Positions 43,281-54,424 of a DNA stretch of 64,000 nucleotides are shown in pieces; positions within the stretch are counted from its first letter, which is position 1, and every line of letters begins with the position of its first letter. The DNA lies in the NCBI GenBank assembly GCA_038496445.1, contig JALMLS010000342.1:1-64000 (forward strand), in the 5' to 3' direction. Source of the stretch: Trichosphaerium sp. ATCC 40318. Taxonomy: Eukaryota > Discosea > Flabellinia > Trichosidae. The position numbers and the translations under genes are program-made. The notes below the pieces were generated by a model, which worked only from the letters and a program-made list of their open reading frames with translations, did not search any database and had not been told where the DNA came from.

Positions 43281-45298
43281 TTACTCGTCGGTGGTTACTT
43301 TCTTTTGATAAAGGTAACCGAAATCTTTTGCGCCAAGCGCGATCAAGTCTTGTTTTGGATGCCAGTCCACGTGTAGAACCTGAACAAGAGTCAAAAAATT
43401 GTTTTCAAAATTGTATGAGTATTTACCTTTTGAGTGGAGTCTAGTCTATCTCTGAACAAGTCGTTTGCTGGTTGGCCCGGTTTGGTAGCACTAAGGGCAC
43501 GTACACCCGCTAAAACCATTAGATGAAGAATTCTTCTTTTCTAGGGCGTACCTTGCTCTCCAAATACATCACAAATATAAAAATTGTTGTTGTAAGAACC
43601 AGTTAGAACGCGAGACGAATTTGGATTCCAGCAGCATTCGAATTTATCAAAAATACTATCATTCTCATAGAGGTCACATAATTTAGATATCAAGTGATCG
43701 TGAAATTTGATTGTCTTTACAGGTGCAGTTTCCATTCTGGAAGAAACAGAATAAGCAAAAAAAAAAAGCACAAAAATCTTCAGGGCGTACCTCAAATCCC
43801 AAACTTTTTGTGTTAGATAATCTCGCGATAGAATAAACCTGCCACAGCGACTGAATTTTACGTCGCTAATAGTAGTGACAAGTTCTTGAAAGAAACCGCC
43901 AATATCACTCTCTGGCTCTTCAAATACTACCGTTTGGTGAATACTTGTCATAACAACAATAACTCGCTACAAGTACCTTTAGAAAAGTTGTCGCACAAAG
44001 CGTGGTCACGCATATCGCCAAGACGAATTGCTCCTTTACTCGTAGCGTAAACCAAAACATTACACCTCAAAGGGTGGAACGCTGCAGAAGTGATAACTTC
44101 AGTCAAATCATCCATATTCTCGGGTTTAATATCCACAATACCTTAAGATAGCGTGAATAAAACAAATCAACATGAAATAAAAAAAAAAAGCCGAGCGTAC
44201 TGAAAGCTTCGTTTGCAATATTTACGTTCCATAAATTAATACGTAAATCGTCGGCCGAGATCCATGTCTCACCGTCAGAGTTGAAGGCAATTGAATTAAT
44301 GTTGTAAGTGTGCGCTCCTACACCGAGTGTCAAAAAGACAAAATACAAAAAAAAATTAAAATTAATGCGCTGTACCTTCAAAAGTTTGCTTATTAGTGAC
44401 TTGAACGTCTGGGTACGATTCTTCGCCCTCTCCTCCAGCACTACGACCTCGTTCTACCATCTTGAATAGTTTTATGGTCTTATCTGCGTCGAGTAAGATT
44501 TACACAGCCAAAATAAATAAAAATACAACGACAACGAACCATTGCAGGTCATCATGTAGTTGGCATGTCCAGAAAATGGATACCAGCGGATCATATTAAT
44601 TTTTTCTTCTATTTCCATTGACGTGAGGAAGTCAAATTCTGCATCGTGGCTCTTGAATTCCGTGTAGAGTTGGTAGGTGCTATCTTCTTCTTGCTTTAAA
44701 ACAACGACTTGGCCACAGTTGTAACCAACAGCAAGGTAATCACCGGTAGTGTCAAAGCATAGGGATGAGATCCAGTTGTCAGATGGACCTAATTTACCGT
44801 GTTAGCGAGGTGCGTGCTATTTTCGACTAAGATGAGTTCCTACATTTAGAAATAGGCTAAATGGCGCCGTAAAGGGTTGTAACAATACGAAATTAATTTA
44901 TATGCGTTGGTGGAGGCAGCGAAAAGGCAAAAAACGCCAAAGAAAAGGATTTCAGCGCAACTGTTGCAATTACCTTCTGGGTCGTCCTCTTCATCAGATT
45001 CTTCCTCTCCGAACATTTGGCTGAACTCCCACTGCGAGCCTTTGTCCGTGACCTGGTACTCGAAGAAATCTCGCCAACATAGGATGTATTCAGCTTCTTT
45101 GTCGCTTATAGGGGACAAATTGTGTTTTTTTGCTAATTCCGACTCGCTATAGAGCTTTCGCCAGATATCATTGTGTTTTCCGGCGTCGTTTAATCTTTGG
45201 CAAGTTTGAAGCAAATCGCAGACTTCATTGAGCGCTAGGAACCCAAATATGCGTGTTAGAACCCCTTTGGACAGCGAAGTAAGGTTTTTCTGTGACAT
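43281..45298 (-). CDS. Fusion of an F-box-like domain with a PP2A B55-type regulatory subunit (WD40 propeller)
   Basis: Residues 1-90 read [40 protein letters not shown] and RKLYSES, an F-box. Without a break this runs into [18 protein letters not shown], the B55 N-terminus. The propeller follows: [69 protein letters not shown] and [19 protein letters not shown]. It continues with [58 protein letters not shown] and [17 protein letters not shown]55 directs PP2A to substrates in mitosis; F-boxes recruit SCF ubiquitin ligase. The 184-nt intron after DDPEG (about 44789-44972) is the longest in the gene. Splice phases join the two parts in frame, so I treat it as one gene. Confidence 0.85.
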
Positions 45299-45926
45299 TG
45301 CCGTTTATATGATAATTCGAGTGTGCTTAGTGTACCATCACCAGTTAACCCGTGCCACAGTCAGTTTAAGAAAGATTCAATAAGTCACTGTCTCGACTAA
45401 AACAATAATTCTGCATCAGCTAAAAATGGTAGCGCGTAATTTAGCATAGTAGTCCGCTTAAAAAAGGTGTACACAGCTGTATGGGTTACTTTGTAGATTT
45501 CGTCCTCCTGTTTACTTAATGTTGCTGTACATTTCCCAGATAGCGTGTATGGCACAGCAGAACGCTTGGGACAAACAAAATGTGAGCGCTACATTCATTG
45601 AACTTGTGTAAGGTTGCAACCTGCTGATAGTATCACACCCAAACTGTGGGTACGACATCCGTTACAGGTGTATTCGGTGCAATAACACGGATAGATGTAA
45701 TTTGGGTCTCGTTATCAAAGCAAATCACTCCAAAAAGAAGTCACGTGTCTGTCGTTAGTATCGAACGTTTTAGATACTGCACTGCCTAGTTGTGTTGAGT
45801 TTGTTCGATTTCTTTGAAGCCACAGTGTAGGGCTTTTGGCTCGTGCTTATAACCCTGTAAAAGTCCTCGTCTAGCCGATTGCAGAGAATAGAAAGTTGCA
45901 CAGCAAAAAAGAGCTGCTTTTGAAGC
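45299..45926. promoter_or_regulatory. Divergent intergenic region (longest gene-free stretch)
   Basis: 628 bases between the B55-fusion start and the next plus-strand gene. It holds one CACGTG (45741-45746). A frame starting at 45549 (MAQQNAWDKQNVSATFIELV) is short and not clearly extendable. No repeat or RNA gene is recognised. Confidence 0.35.
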
Positions 45927-47252
45927 ATGGCGACACGTGATCAAGCCACAATACGTACCCACCTACTGTCCCAAGACACGTTGACAATACCAGGCATTTT
46001 TGTAAAGAACATCTTGATCTTATGGCTGTTTTTCAAATTTTTTGTAATTTCTTGTGGTAGAAAATATCTCTTAAGATGGCACTTTGTTTTTGAATCAGTA
46101 ATGGACAACGTGAGGATCGAGAGCTCTTTTTAGTTTTCTTTTAACAATTGTAGGTAAGCTCTCTAACTTTTCACGACCTCAACGACGAAAATTTATTGCT
46201 TGTATTCAGTTCAGTGCCAATTCGTACCCTTGGAGTAGTTTGTAGGGTATCTTTGCGGTTTAGCAATTTATCTGCGGATTATTCATTGTGGAAGACACAT
46301 TTACACGCCATACTACAGCTGTTGAGTGGCCATACAGAGTATAAGCCACTATACTTGCGTTTTCTCTCTATAAGGCAAGTTGTGTTAACGGTGACGCGTG
46401 TCAACTGTTTGTAGCGATAATAACGAGCACGTGGCGACAAAAAAGGAGTGTTTAAGGTATTTGCATGCGTTAACCAATATCACCATTGAGACTATCAACT
46501 TCAAACAATGGCGCAGTTTCGAGATTTTGGCAGAAAAGGTATGACATTTTTTTTAATTTCCACTTTGGTGTAAGTCCAAGGAATGAGTTGCTAAAAGTAT
46601 CTTGCAAAAAAAAGGGGGTATTCAGATACGTTTTACCTGATAAACATATGAAAATGTCTTGGGAAGGTGGTGATATTGGAGCACGAAGTGGTTTTGTAAA
46701 ATTAAACTCTAAGGCGAGCTCTATACGTCTCCTACAGCTGGGTAGGTGTCACTTTGATTTACAACACTGACATTCTTGTATTTAGCCGTTCTTAGAGGGC
46801 AACCTGTCCCTGTGAAAATATTAATAAGTCAAGGAGCAGACACTAAACACTCTTTTTGCTGGATGTTAGTGCAATACTATTTCATTTTTCTTTAATATAG
46901 CAAAAATGTTGCTAACAACTTTTTTGTAGATTCGGAGGTGTTCATCATTATGGGAACATTCGTGAGTTTGCAACGTAAGTTCTTAAATAATTGAAATATC
47001 TGACATTTCTGTTTTCCCTGATTATGCAAATTGTTTAGGTTCTTGTCTGCTCGTACACATGTTGGTGTAAGTGAAATACTCAAAATTTTAGAAGTGTCAA
47101 AAGGCTCCTAATACAATCCCCATAATCACAGAAAATGCATATTAAGAGCCGACATTTTATCAAACTTCGTTGGCAAAATAAAACTCCAAAGTCAGCCAGG
47201 CCTTACAGTTTCTGAATGTTTGAAAAAAAAAAGTAATAGACAACGCCTGTAA
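45927..47252 (+). CDS. F-box protein with degenerate ankyrin-like repeats
   Basis: The proposed start is MATRDQATIRTHLL. After introns comes LTFHDLNDENLLLVFSSVPI with VVCRVSLRFSNLSADYSLWK, an F-box. Then NNEHVATKKECLRYLHALTN and, further on, LLQLAVLRGQPVPVKILISQ then GADTKHS, which fits an ankyrin helix pair. It continues VHHYGNIREFATFLSARTHV and IKLQSQPGLTVSECLKKK, also ankyrin-like. This would be a substrate receptor of an SCF ubiquitin ligase. The first intron junctions (45990-46160) could not be settled, and the last exon choice (stop at 47250) is one of two options. The other ends near 47145. It is convergent with the giant gene. Confidence 0.5.
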
Positions 47253-47346
47253 GTGACTTTCAGAGCAGATTTTGGGCCATTGTATGTTCACAACCAACTA
47301 AAAAAAAGACACTTTTTTTTGGAATAGTGTACAATTGTAGTTTTGT

Positions 47347-50300
47347 TTATTTTTTGTTTGTTGCAGTAGATGCTGGCGCTTCTTCTTGTTCTTTCTTGTC
47401 AGCTTGTTCGTCCTCCTTTTTAAATTTGTTGGAAGTTTGAAGAATTTCATCAAATAAATCACGGTCGTTATCTTCAAAAAGCGATTTTATACCCTTCTTC
47501 TTTCCCACTGCTTCTCCTGATTCAGTGACAAGTTCACTTTCACCACGTCCAAATACTTGCATTTCGTCAAGTATTTGACTAATATCATCATCTTGGTCGA
47601 ATACAGAAGGACTCTTTCCTTTACCAGCCAGAGGATTTTCTCTATCAAAGTCTCCTCCTTGTGTAGCGTGTTTTCCCGCTGCTGCCCAGTCTTTTTGATC
47701 CTAATAAAGAAGATTGTGTGAGTTCTCGTGGAATACAATAAAACAACAAAAAAAGAGAAAGGGGCAACACAAAAACAAGTTGCTGATGGAATACGCAAAA
47801 GTTTTTTTTTTTTTTTTGGTCTTACTTCTTCTTTGTCATTTCTTGAATTATCCCACACATTTTCTGATGCGTATTCTGGTTGTTCTCTAAAAGGTTTTTC
47901 TCCACGTATCAAGTCGTTAATTATAGAAGATTGTTGCCACACTTCCATAGGTATCTCGAATGGTACACCGTAAACTGCTTCATATCCTTCAGCAAATTTC
48001 TTACATTCCATCATTAGCTGTGCTGTAGTCCTTCGTGGTCTTCTAGGCATCTACAACAAAAAAAAAAGGTGTCAGCGCTTTATCTTTGAGAATCTTTACA
48101 TACATTTCCCCATAGAGGCTCAGGTTCTGAAAAGATTGCTTGTTCAAGCCATATACTAAACAACGTTAGACAAGTGTATTAAAACAAACACAAAAAAAAA
48201 ATTAACAGTGCCACTTACACTGGTCCCATAGTCGCAGTTCTTGTGAACCTCCAGTGTACTTCCATTTGGAAAGCATTAGTATGAAGTTCACTAGTGAAGC
48301 CAGCTTCCATGTCTGTATGTAAGGTAGCAACATAACGATCATCCAAAATGTGGTCTTGGCGGGCTTCCCAGTACTCATCCAGAGAAGTTTTCCTGTCACT
48401 GCGACGTGTAGCTTAAAAAAAAAAAGAATTAAATGAGAGCCTATTCCACGAGGTTCAAAGTGTATTTCATTTGTATACGTACTATCTAAGAGGTTTCCAA
48501 AGATACTGTAGTCTGCTAGATTAGGCCTGAATGATTCTGGATAATAAGGCTCCATTGGTGTATCTTTGACCCTTCTATCATGATTATAAGGTGATGTCGA
48601 CCACCAAGCTTTATCATAGAATTCAAGTCTTTTTGTTTGGTCTGGGTGGAATCTTACAGGATCAATTTCAGGCATATTCAAGGTAGGATCATGAAAGTTA
48701 TATCTGTCCTTTTCACGCTCTATAACGTAGAAAATGAGTACTATAACGGCTATATACAACAAAGATAGTACGTTGTCTCCATACAAACCGGATCCTACCA
48801 ACTGATTGCACTCTCATGATCAATTCACCATCTAAAAGAAAAAAATTGAGAAAAAAAAATAGCATAGAAAAATGCTTCGAGTCGCATTGTAACTTTTGAA
48901 AAAAAGAAAACCCACTTACCTGATGTAAAGTAATGTCCACAGACTTTGAATCTACGCAGTTTTTCAAGTTTTGTTACACGGAGAGTATTGTTAAGGTATC
49001 TCACAATACCAGCCTTAGCTATCATATACATAGACTAATACTGACATTAGTTGTGGGGTATGATGAAAATGTGTAACATACCGATGGAGGAAGATGCAAT
49101 GAAAGCTGTTCAATATGATATGGCGTATCATTAAATGCTAGCTTGGCAAGAGCGCCATAATGCCTCGTTATTTTTTTCTTAAAGTTAGGAGCGTCAAAGT
49201 TATCATAACTAGAATAAATCGGTGAGAAAGAAGAAAACTTATGGTGTCAAAAAAAAAACTACATTGAAAAAAAAAAAATTATGTCTGAAATGAACGTACT
49301 TATCCATAAGCCTTGCTACTTTTTTCTTATCTTTGCGTTTAAAGCCCAATTTTTCTGCTTCTTCGCTTGCTACTTTCATAACTGGCATCATACCAATCTG
49401 TTTATCCTTAACAGACTCCATAGTTATTTTAGCAACTGCTTTCTCGTCGATTCCCTCGCTAGCCATTACACCATCCATAGAATCCTCAGCGGTACCTACT
49501 ACTGACATGACATCACGAACAGCACCTGCTTTTTGTGATTTTTTCCATTCTTCAGGCATTTCAATACTGCCATCGCCTAGTGCCAAGGCTTTGTTGGGAT
49601 CATGATCGCCAACAATCGTTAAAGCGCCAGTTGGATCTGGATTAGCAGCTCCTCCAATAGCAAGAGGTTCTTGCTTTGGGCCACTAAGCGCTAGGGTTTC
49701 TTCAGAGGAGTCAGGGGCAGCTGAGCTGCTGGATTCTGATGGCCTGCTAGCAGCCCAACTGCTCTCTTCAGCTTCCTTTATTGCTCTATCTACTTCATCT
49801 TCCTGTGCGGAGAACGAGGATGAAACATCAACATCCTTCAATTCCTCAGCAGTGTATTGTTGAAGAGCTTTTAACATGATTGAAGGGAACTCACTCATTT
49901 CTAAGGTGTTTTTAGTTTCAACTTGTAGCTAAAGAAATTTTTTTTTTGTTGACATTTTAAGGCTTACTAGCGTCTGTTGTTGGTATTATATCTTGTGTTT
50001 TATGTACTATTGACTCAATAATAATTTCAAGTGAAGCTTTGATATCTTCTTCTGGTAGACTATTCACAACTAGAGTGCAATAATTTGTTAGTACAGTTGA
50101 AGCAAACAAAACTATTTCACGTACATGTTCGAATAGCTGTAGGGTATTCTATAACATCAATAATAGGTGAAGCACCGAGTTTTTTACGCTCTTCAAGTGC
50201 ACGTCTTAATACAGAAAGTGTTTCAGGTGAATACACAACAAGTGGCTCAATTATTTCCAAATCAATCTTAATTTCACGACGTTCAGAGAAGAGAGGTCCA

Positions 50301-53300
50301 ACAAAACGCTATAGAACATGTAAGACTAATGACAGTATTGACGGGATAAATTTTTTTTTTACCTCTAGGAACTTTATGAAGGGCGTTCGATTATCTGAGA
50401 GTGTTTCTTCTGTTATTTTTTCATCTTTAATGTCAAGTTCTTTTTGTGCTTCCTTTGCTGCTTGCTCTTCCAAGTATTTTTGTTCTTCCTCAAATATTTT
50501 ATTGGCGCTATCCTCACCAGTGTGCAGCTTTGCTAGTGATTCTAGCCTTTCTTGTCGCATAGCTTCATTCTTTTTAGCTTGTTCTTCTCGCTTCTGCTTC
50601 GCTATTTCCCTTCTTTGAGCTTCACGTACTTGTCTACGTTCTGTAATATATTTCTCAAGGTTCAAGAATTGTCCGTCCAATATTACGGCACCTAAAAGGG
50701 AGTGTTATGGAATTGAATCCTTTTTTTTGTAGTTGTCGTACGTGCTGTTCCAGCATAAATATCTTCCTCCTTTATACCAAAGTCTCTTAGCATGGGGTCG
50801 AGATCATCATCGTCTTCGATTACAGGTTTATCAGGCTCGCGCTCTTCTTCTGCTTCTTCTTCTTGTGCTTGTTCTTGTGCTCTTAGCTTCCTTTCTTCTT
50901 CTTCTGCTTCCATTCTTCGTTTGTCTGCTTTATTCATCAACCGGCCTTCTCTCTTTTCTTTCTTCGCTCTGCTCTTTGCAGTATTAAAACCTAATACTAA
51001 TTGCCTTTGAACTATATCTGGATCTATAGTTGCCAATACATATAGCAACTTTATTATGGGTTAACGTTTGAAATAGTACATTGTAGGGTGTCGTACAGAT
51101 AACATGTAACGCTCAGAAAGAGGAAGATCCTTGATTTGATCGTGGTGTCTTGCTAGCTGAGTAATGCGGTTGGTGATAAAATGCGTCAAAAAAAAGTTCA
51201 AAGTGAGCGTACTCGAGATTCTACATCTTGAGCATTATACTGGTCAAAGTGAAGCTTTTTCATGTAATCAACTTGTGTCTTTTGAGCCAACTTGTCTGCA
51301 TAACGATCCTATCATATGTTCAGTAAAAATGACTGGTATCAATTTACTTACGGTTATAGTATTGGCAAGCTGTTTAAGGTAATTCTCTTGTTCAAACTTA
51401 AATCTACTGAGCGGTCCTCCAACACGATACATATAGCTTTTTCTTAAGTACTCAGGCGTTGGAAACCATGCTCTTTCATTTTGCTCCGCTACAGTAAGCT
51501 TAGGTGGGAAGCGAGCTTCCATAAGCTTCAAGTAAAATCGATCTTTTTCACGCTAAATATTACTTAGACACCAATTAATAGATCTTGAAGAAATTACCTT
51601 TGGACTAGAACTACCAAACAAAGGTTCCAATGTAGACTCTGGTAGATGTGGGACAAGGCTTGGAAACCAGTGTACTATTAAATATCCAAGAGGGTGAGGG
51701 CGGTGGGAAGGTTCTTTCAGTGCGTTGTCTTTTTTGGCAGTACTAAGAGCCAGTTAGAAAAAAAATTAATAATAAAACTAGCCGTGTCATACAGTATCTC
51801 TATGTGAGCTTCCATTGGCACAAGCTTTTTATAAGCAGTAGATTCAAGAGCTCCAATATCATTTTTTATATACAATTCCTCTTCTGTAGCCTCCTTACCT
51901 TGTGTTTGCTCTTGGAGAGCTTTCAATTCTGTTTTCTTTGAGTAGATTTTACCCCTTCATTAAATTAGTTATGCTACAATACGAGACGAACACAATCTTA
52001 CCTTATGTCTCCATACTGGCTGATGAGTTGCACGCCATCTCTCACAGATTTAATTGTATCAAAAAGTTCCCATTGCTTTGCCAAAGGATTATTACCAACA
52101 ATATATACATGTGGTTTGAAATTGGCTTCATCCAAATCATCGCTAAACTTGTTGAACACTGGCTCTTGTTCTTCTGGTAATACACGCTTTAGTGCTTCGT
52201 TGAGCTGCAAGTATGTATTTACTGCTTTGTCAAAGACGGCTACATCAGCTTCTTTGATCACTTCAAGCCTATGAACAAGCTCTTCGGTGATTTCGTTTAA
52301 ATGCTGCATTTTAGCGATAACGTCAGCAGGATATTGCTTGACCTCAGCTCTCTTCATCATTGAATCAATATCTGTTAAAGCAGTTGTACGTATCAAGTTG
52401 ATACCACTTTCTCCACATGCCTGAAAACATAAGTATTTTGTAATTAACGTTCTACTTGTACGTACAGTCTCAACACTGTGCATCTTTGATAGAAATGTAT
52501 GATCCTCACTCATACCTTCTGGAAACTCAAGAAACTTTTTAGCTCTTCGATACCTCATCATTTCCAAAACTTCTAGAACTCGTGGTATAAACCTTTTAAT
52601 CTTTTTTTCTGGTTTATCTCCAGTAGAGAGCAATGGTCGTTCTAACAGTTTCTTCCTTTCGTATTCTGCATACTCTTGTGTATCTTTCTTAAGTTCTTGT
52701 ATTGCGGATCTAATCGCCCCAGGTTTGCCCTATAAACATAAGTTTTCTTGTCTTCTAGGTAGTAATCTACTCTTTCATACAATGTCGTTAAGTAGGTCTT
52801 TAATTGGTGCTTCCTTTCTCTCCCAGTTTTTCCTTTCCTTTTCTTCCAAAGACTGTTTGTCGTTCAAATAACATTCGGCGTCCTTTACAAACTTTGTTGC
52901 AAGTTGCTCATCAACGTCCTTATATTCTGCTTCGGCTATACCGTCCTTTACAGAGTTACTTTAACAGAAAGCCATTAAGGAACATACCGCTCTAGCAATA
53001 CCCCTGCCAAAAGAGTGGTCTTTATCGAAAGAGTATGGCGTGGGTCTTCCAAGCTCATCTGCTTCAGGTATTGGTGCAACGTAAGGTCGCAAACTGTGAT
53101 GAAATAAGACACAAGCTTAATAATGTAAAATTGTAGGTACCTTTTTCTTTTTTCTGCAACAGCACGTGCTCTATTTATGTACTCTTCAGTTTCTTCTGGA
53201 TTATCTAGAAAATTTCCAACGTTTGACGTGTTCAACTTCGAGACAGGCTCATAAACTTGGTCTTCTCCAGTTGGTTCCCTCTCGTACTCACGTTGCTTGT

Positions 53301-54273
53301 GTATAGGGTACTAACAGATGTGAGTAAACTTTAGCAATACTCGCTCAATAGGATGGTACCTTCCATTTGTGGTCAGTAGATCCAAGGTTCTCGTCTTCTT
53401 CATATAATTCCTTAACATCTGATAATCCTGGTATTATCTTTAGGGCGTTTTTAAGAACAGGATTCTCTTCGAACAATCTTTTAGTTTTGTTTGAATCCTA
53501 CCAAATTACAGTAAGTATATGGTAAATTGTAGCACGTGCAGTGCAATTTGTCAAACCTGGAACTCCAAATAAGATGTTGCCATCCTTAAATTCTTCTCTT
53601 TCTTTGCATCTTCGTTCTCCCTGTAGTCCAGGTACTTTTTACGAGATGCTGCACCATGCTTAAAAGGTGTGAGTAGTGGTTGTAGATAAACAAATCCAGA
53701 ACAAAAATATTGTGAGAATGGAACGTACAGTAAGCCACCATTGCTCAGGATGCCAATCAAGCATCTAGCAGTCTTGTAAGGAAATACCAATAAACGCTAT
53801 TTACCTGTTTCTCTTCGTATGGTATGGCAGCGTCGCCTGTTTCAATTCTTTCCTTCCAGTCAAGATACGCAATTTTACGGATACGCGCACGACGCATTGT
53901 AGTGTGCATATTCTCCATACTCCAGTGGGCGCTCTTTTTATCAGCACGCATTATAATTTTAGTGCGACCAGCAGCTCTTGGCGGGTTTCGCCTTTGTGTG
54001 TTAGCTTTGTAGAGTATAATTAGAGTGTATTGTACCATAGCGTCCTCTGTTCATACTCAGTAACGTAATTCTTCCACAAACTGCCTAGAACAGGAAAATT
54101 GAACTTAACAAAGGTCCTTGTGCTCGGGTTTGGCGTCGAGGTAATAACATGTGATGGAAGTGCGAGTTTTCTCGTGTGCTGGATATATTAGGCGATTGCG
54201 AGCGTTTAACGCAACGTACTCTTGTTTCTTTACGTATTCTCGAAATACGGCCACTTAAGCGAGCCAAACTCAT
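47347..54273 (-). CDS. Giant unrecognised protein (roughly 1,700-1,900 aa), possibly mitochondrial
   Basis: The start MSLARLSGRISRIRKETRVR is basic, Ser/Arg rich and lacks acidic residues at first, as in mitochondrial targeting sequences. Some twenty short introns separate exons that join in phase all the way to 47347. Landmarks are AHWSMENMHTTMRRARIRKI, LKIIPGLSDVKELYEEDENL, RRAKKFLEFPEGMSEDHTF, WFPSLVPHLPESTLEPLFG and a charged coiled coil (EKREGRLMNKADKRRMEAEE and on). Then come LDEYWEARQDHILDDRYVAT, AFQMEVHWRFTRTATMGPV, AEGYEAVYGVPFEIPMEVWQ, and an acidic/Lys-rich tail. An apparent stop at 51061 lies inside a 48-nt intron (gtacga...ataaag) that rejoins the same frame. I recognise no family; a large organelle-specific component such as a mitoribosomal or complex-assembly protein is speculation from composition and N-terminus. 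Confidence 0.7.
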
Positions 54274-54424
54274 TTCTGATTACTCTATAGTGCTTACGAG
54301 CATACTACTGGTTAATGGCTGAGTTTATTTTGTAATACGGCCAGTAAAACGAAGTCAAAATCCTGTGAAGCAAATCTCTAGTGTAAAACATTTGAGCGTT
54401 AACACTAGGTGTCAAGAGTTGTAA

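Noticed and set aside
44789-44972. snoRNA in the long B55 intron
   Set aside because: No box C (RUGAUGA) with a matching box D, and no H/ACA hinge, could be found.
44846-45298. Stand-alone F-box protein ending in the intron
   Set aside because: Its open frame runs into intron sequence after DDPEG, and the residues just before are the conserved B55 start, so the fusion model explains more.
51040-51070. Stop codon suggesting the giant gene is two genes (54273-51061 and 51048-47347)
   Set aside because: The TAA lies in a good 48-nt intron (gtacga...ataaag) that keeps the same frame on both sides, and the downstream part has no ATG of its own nearby.
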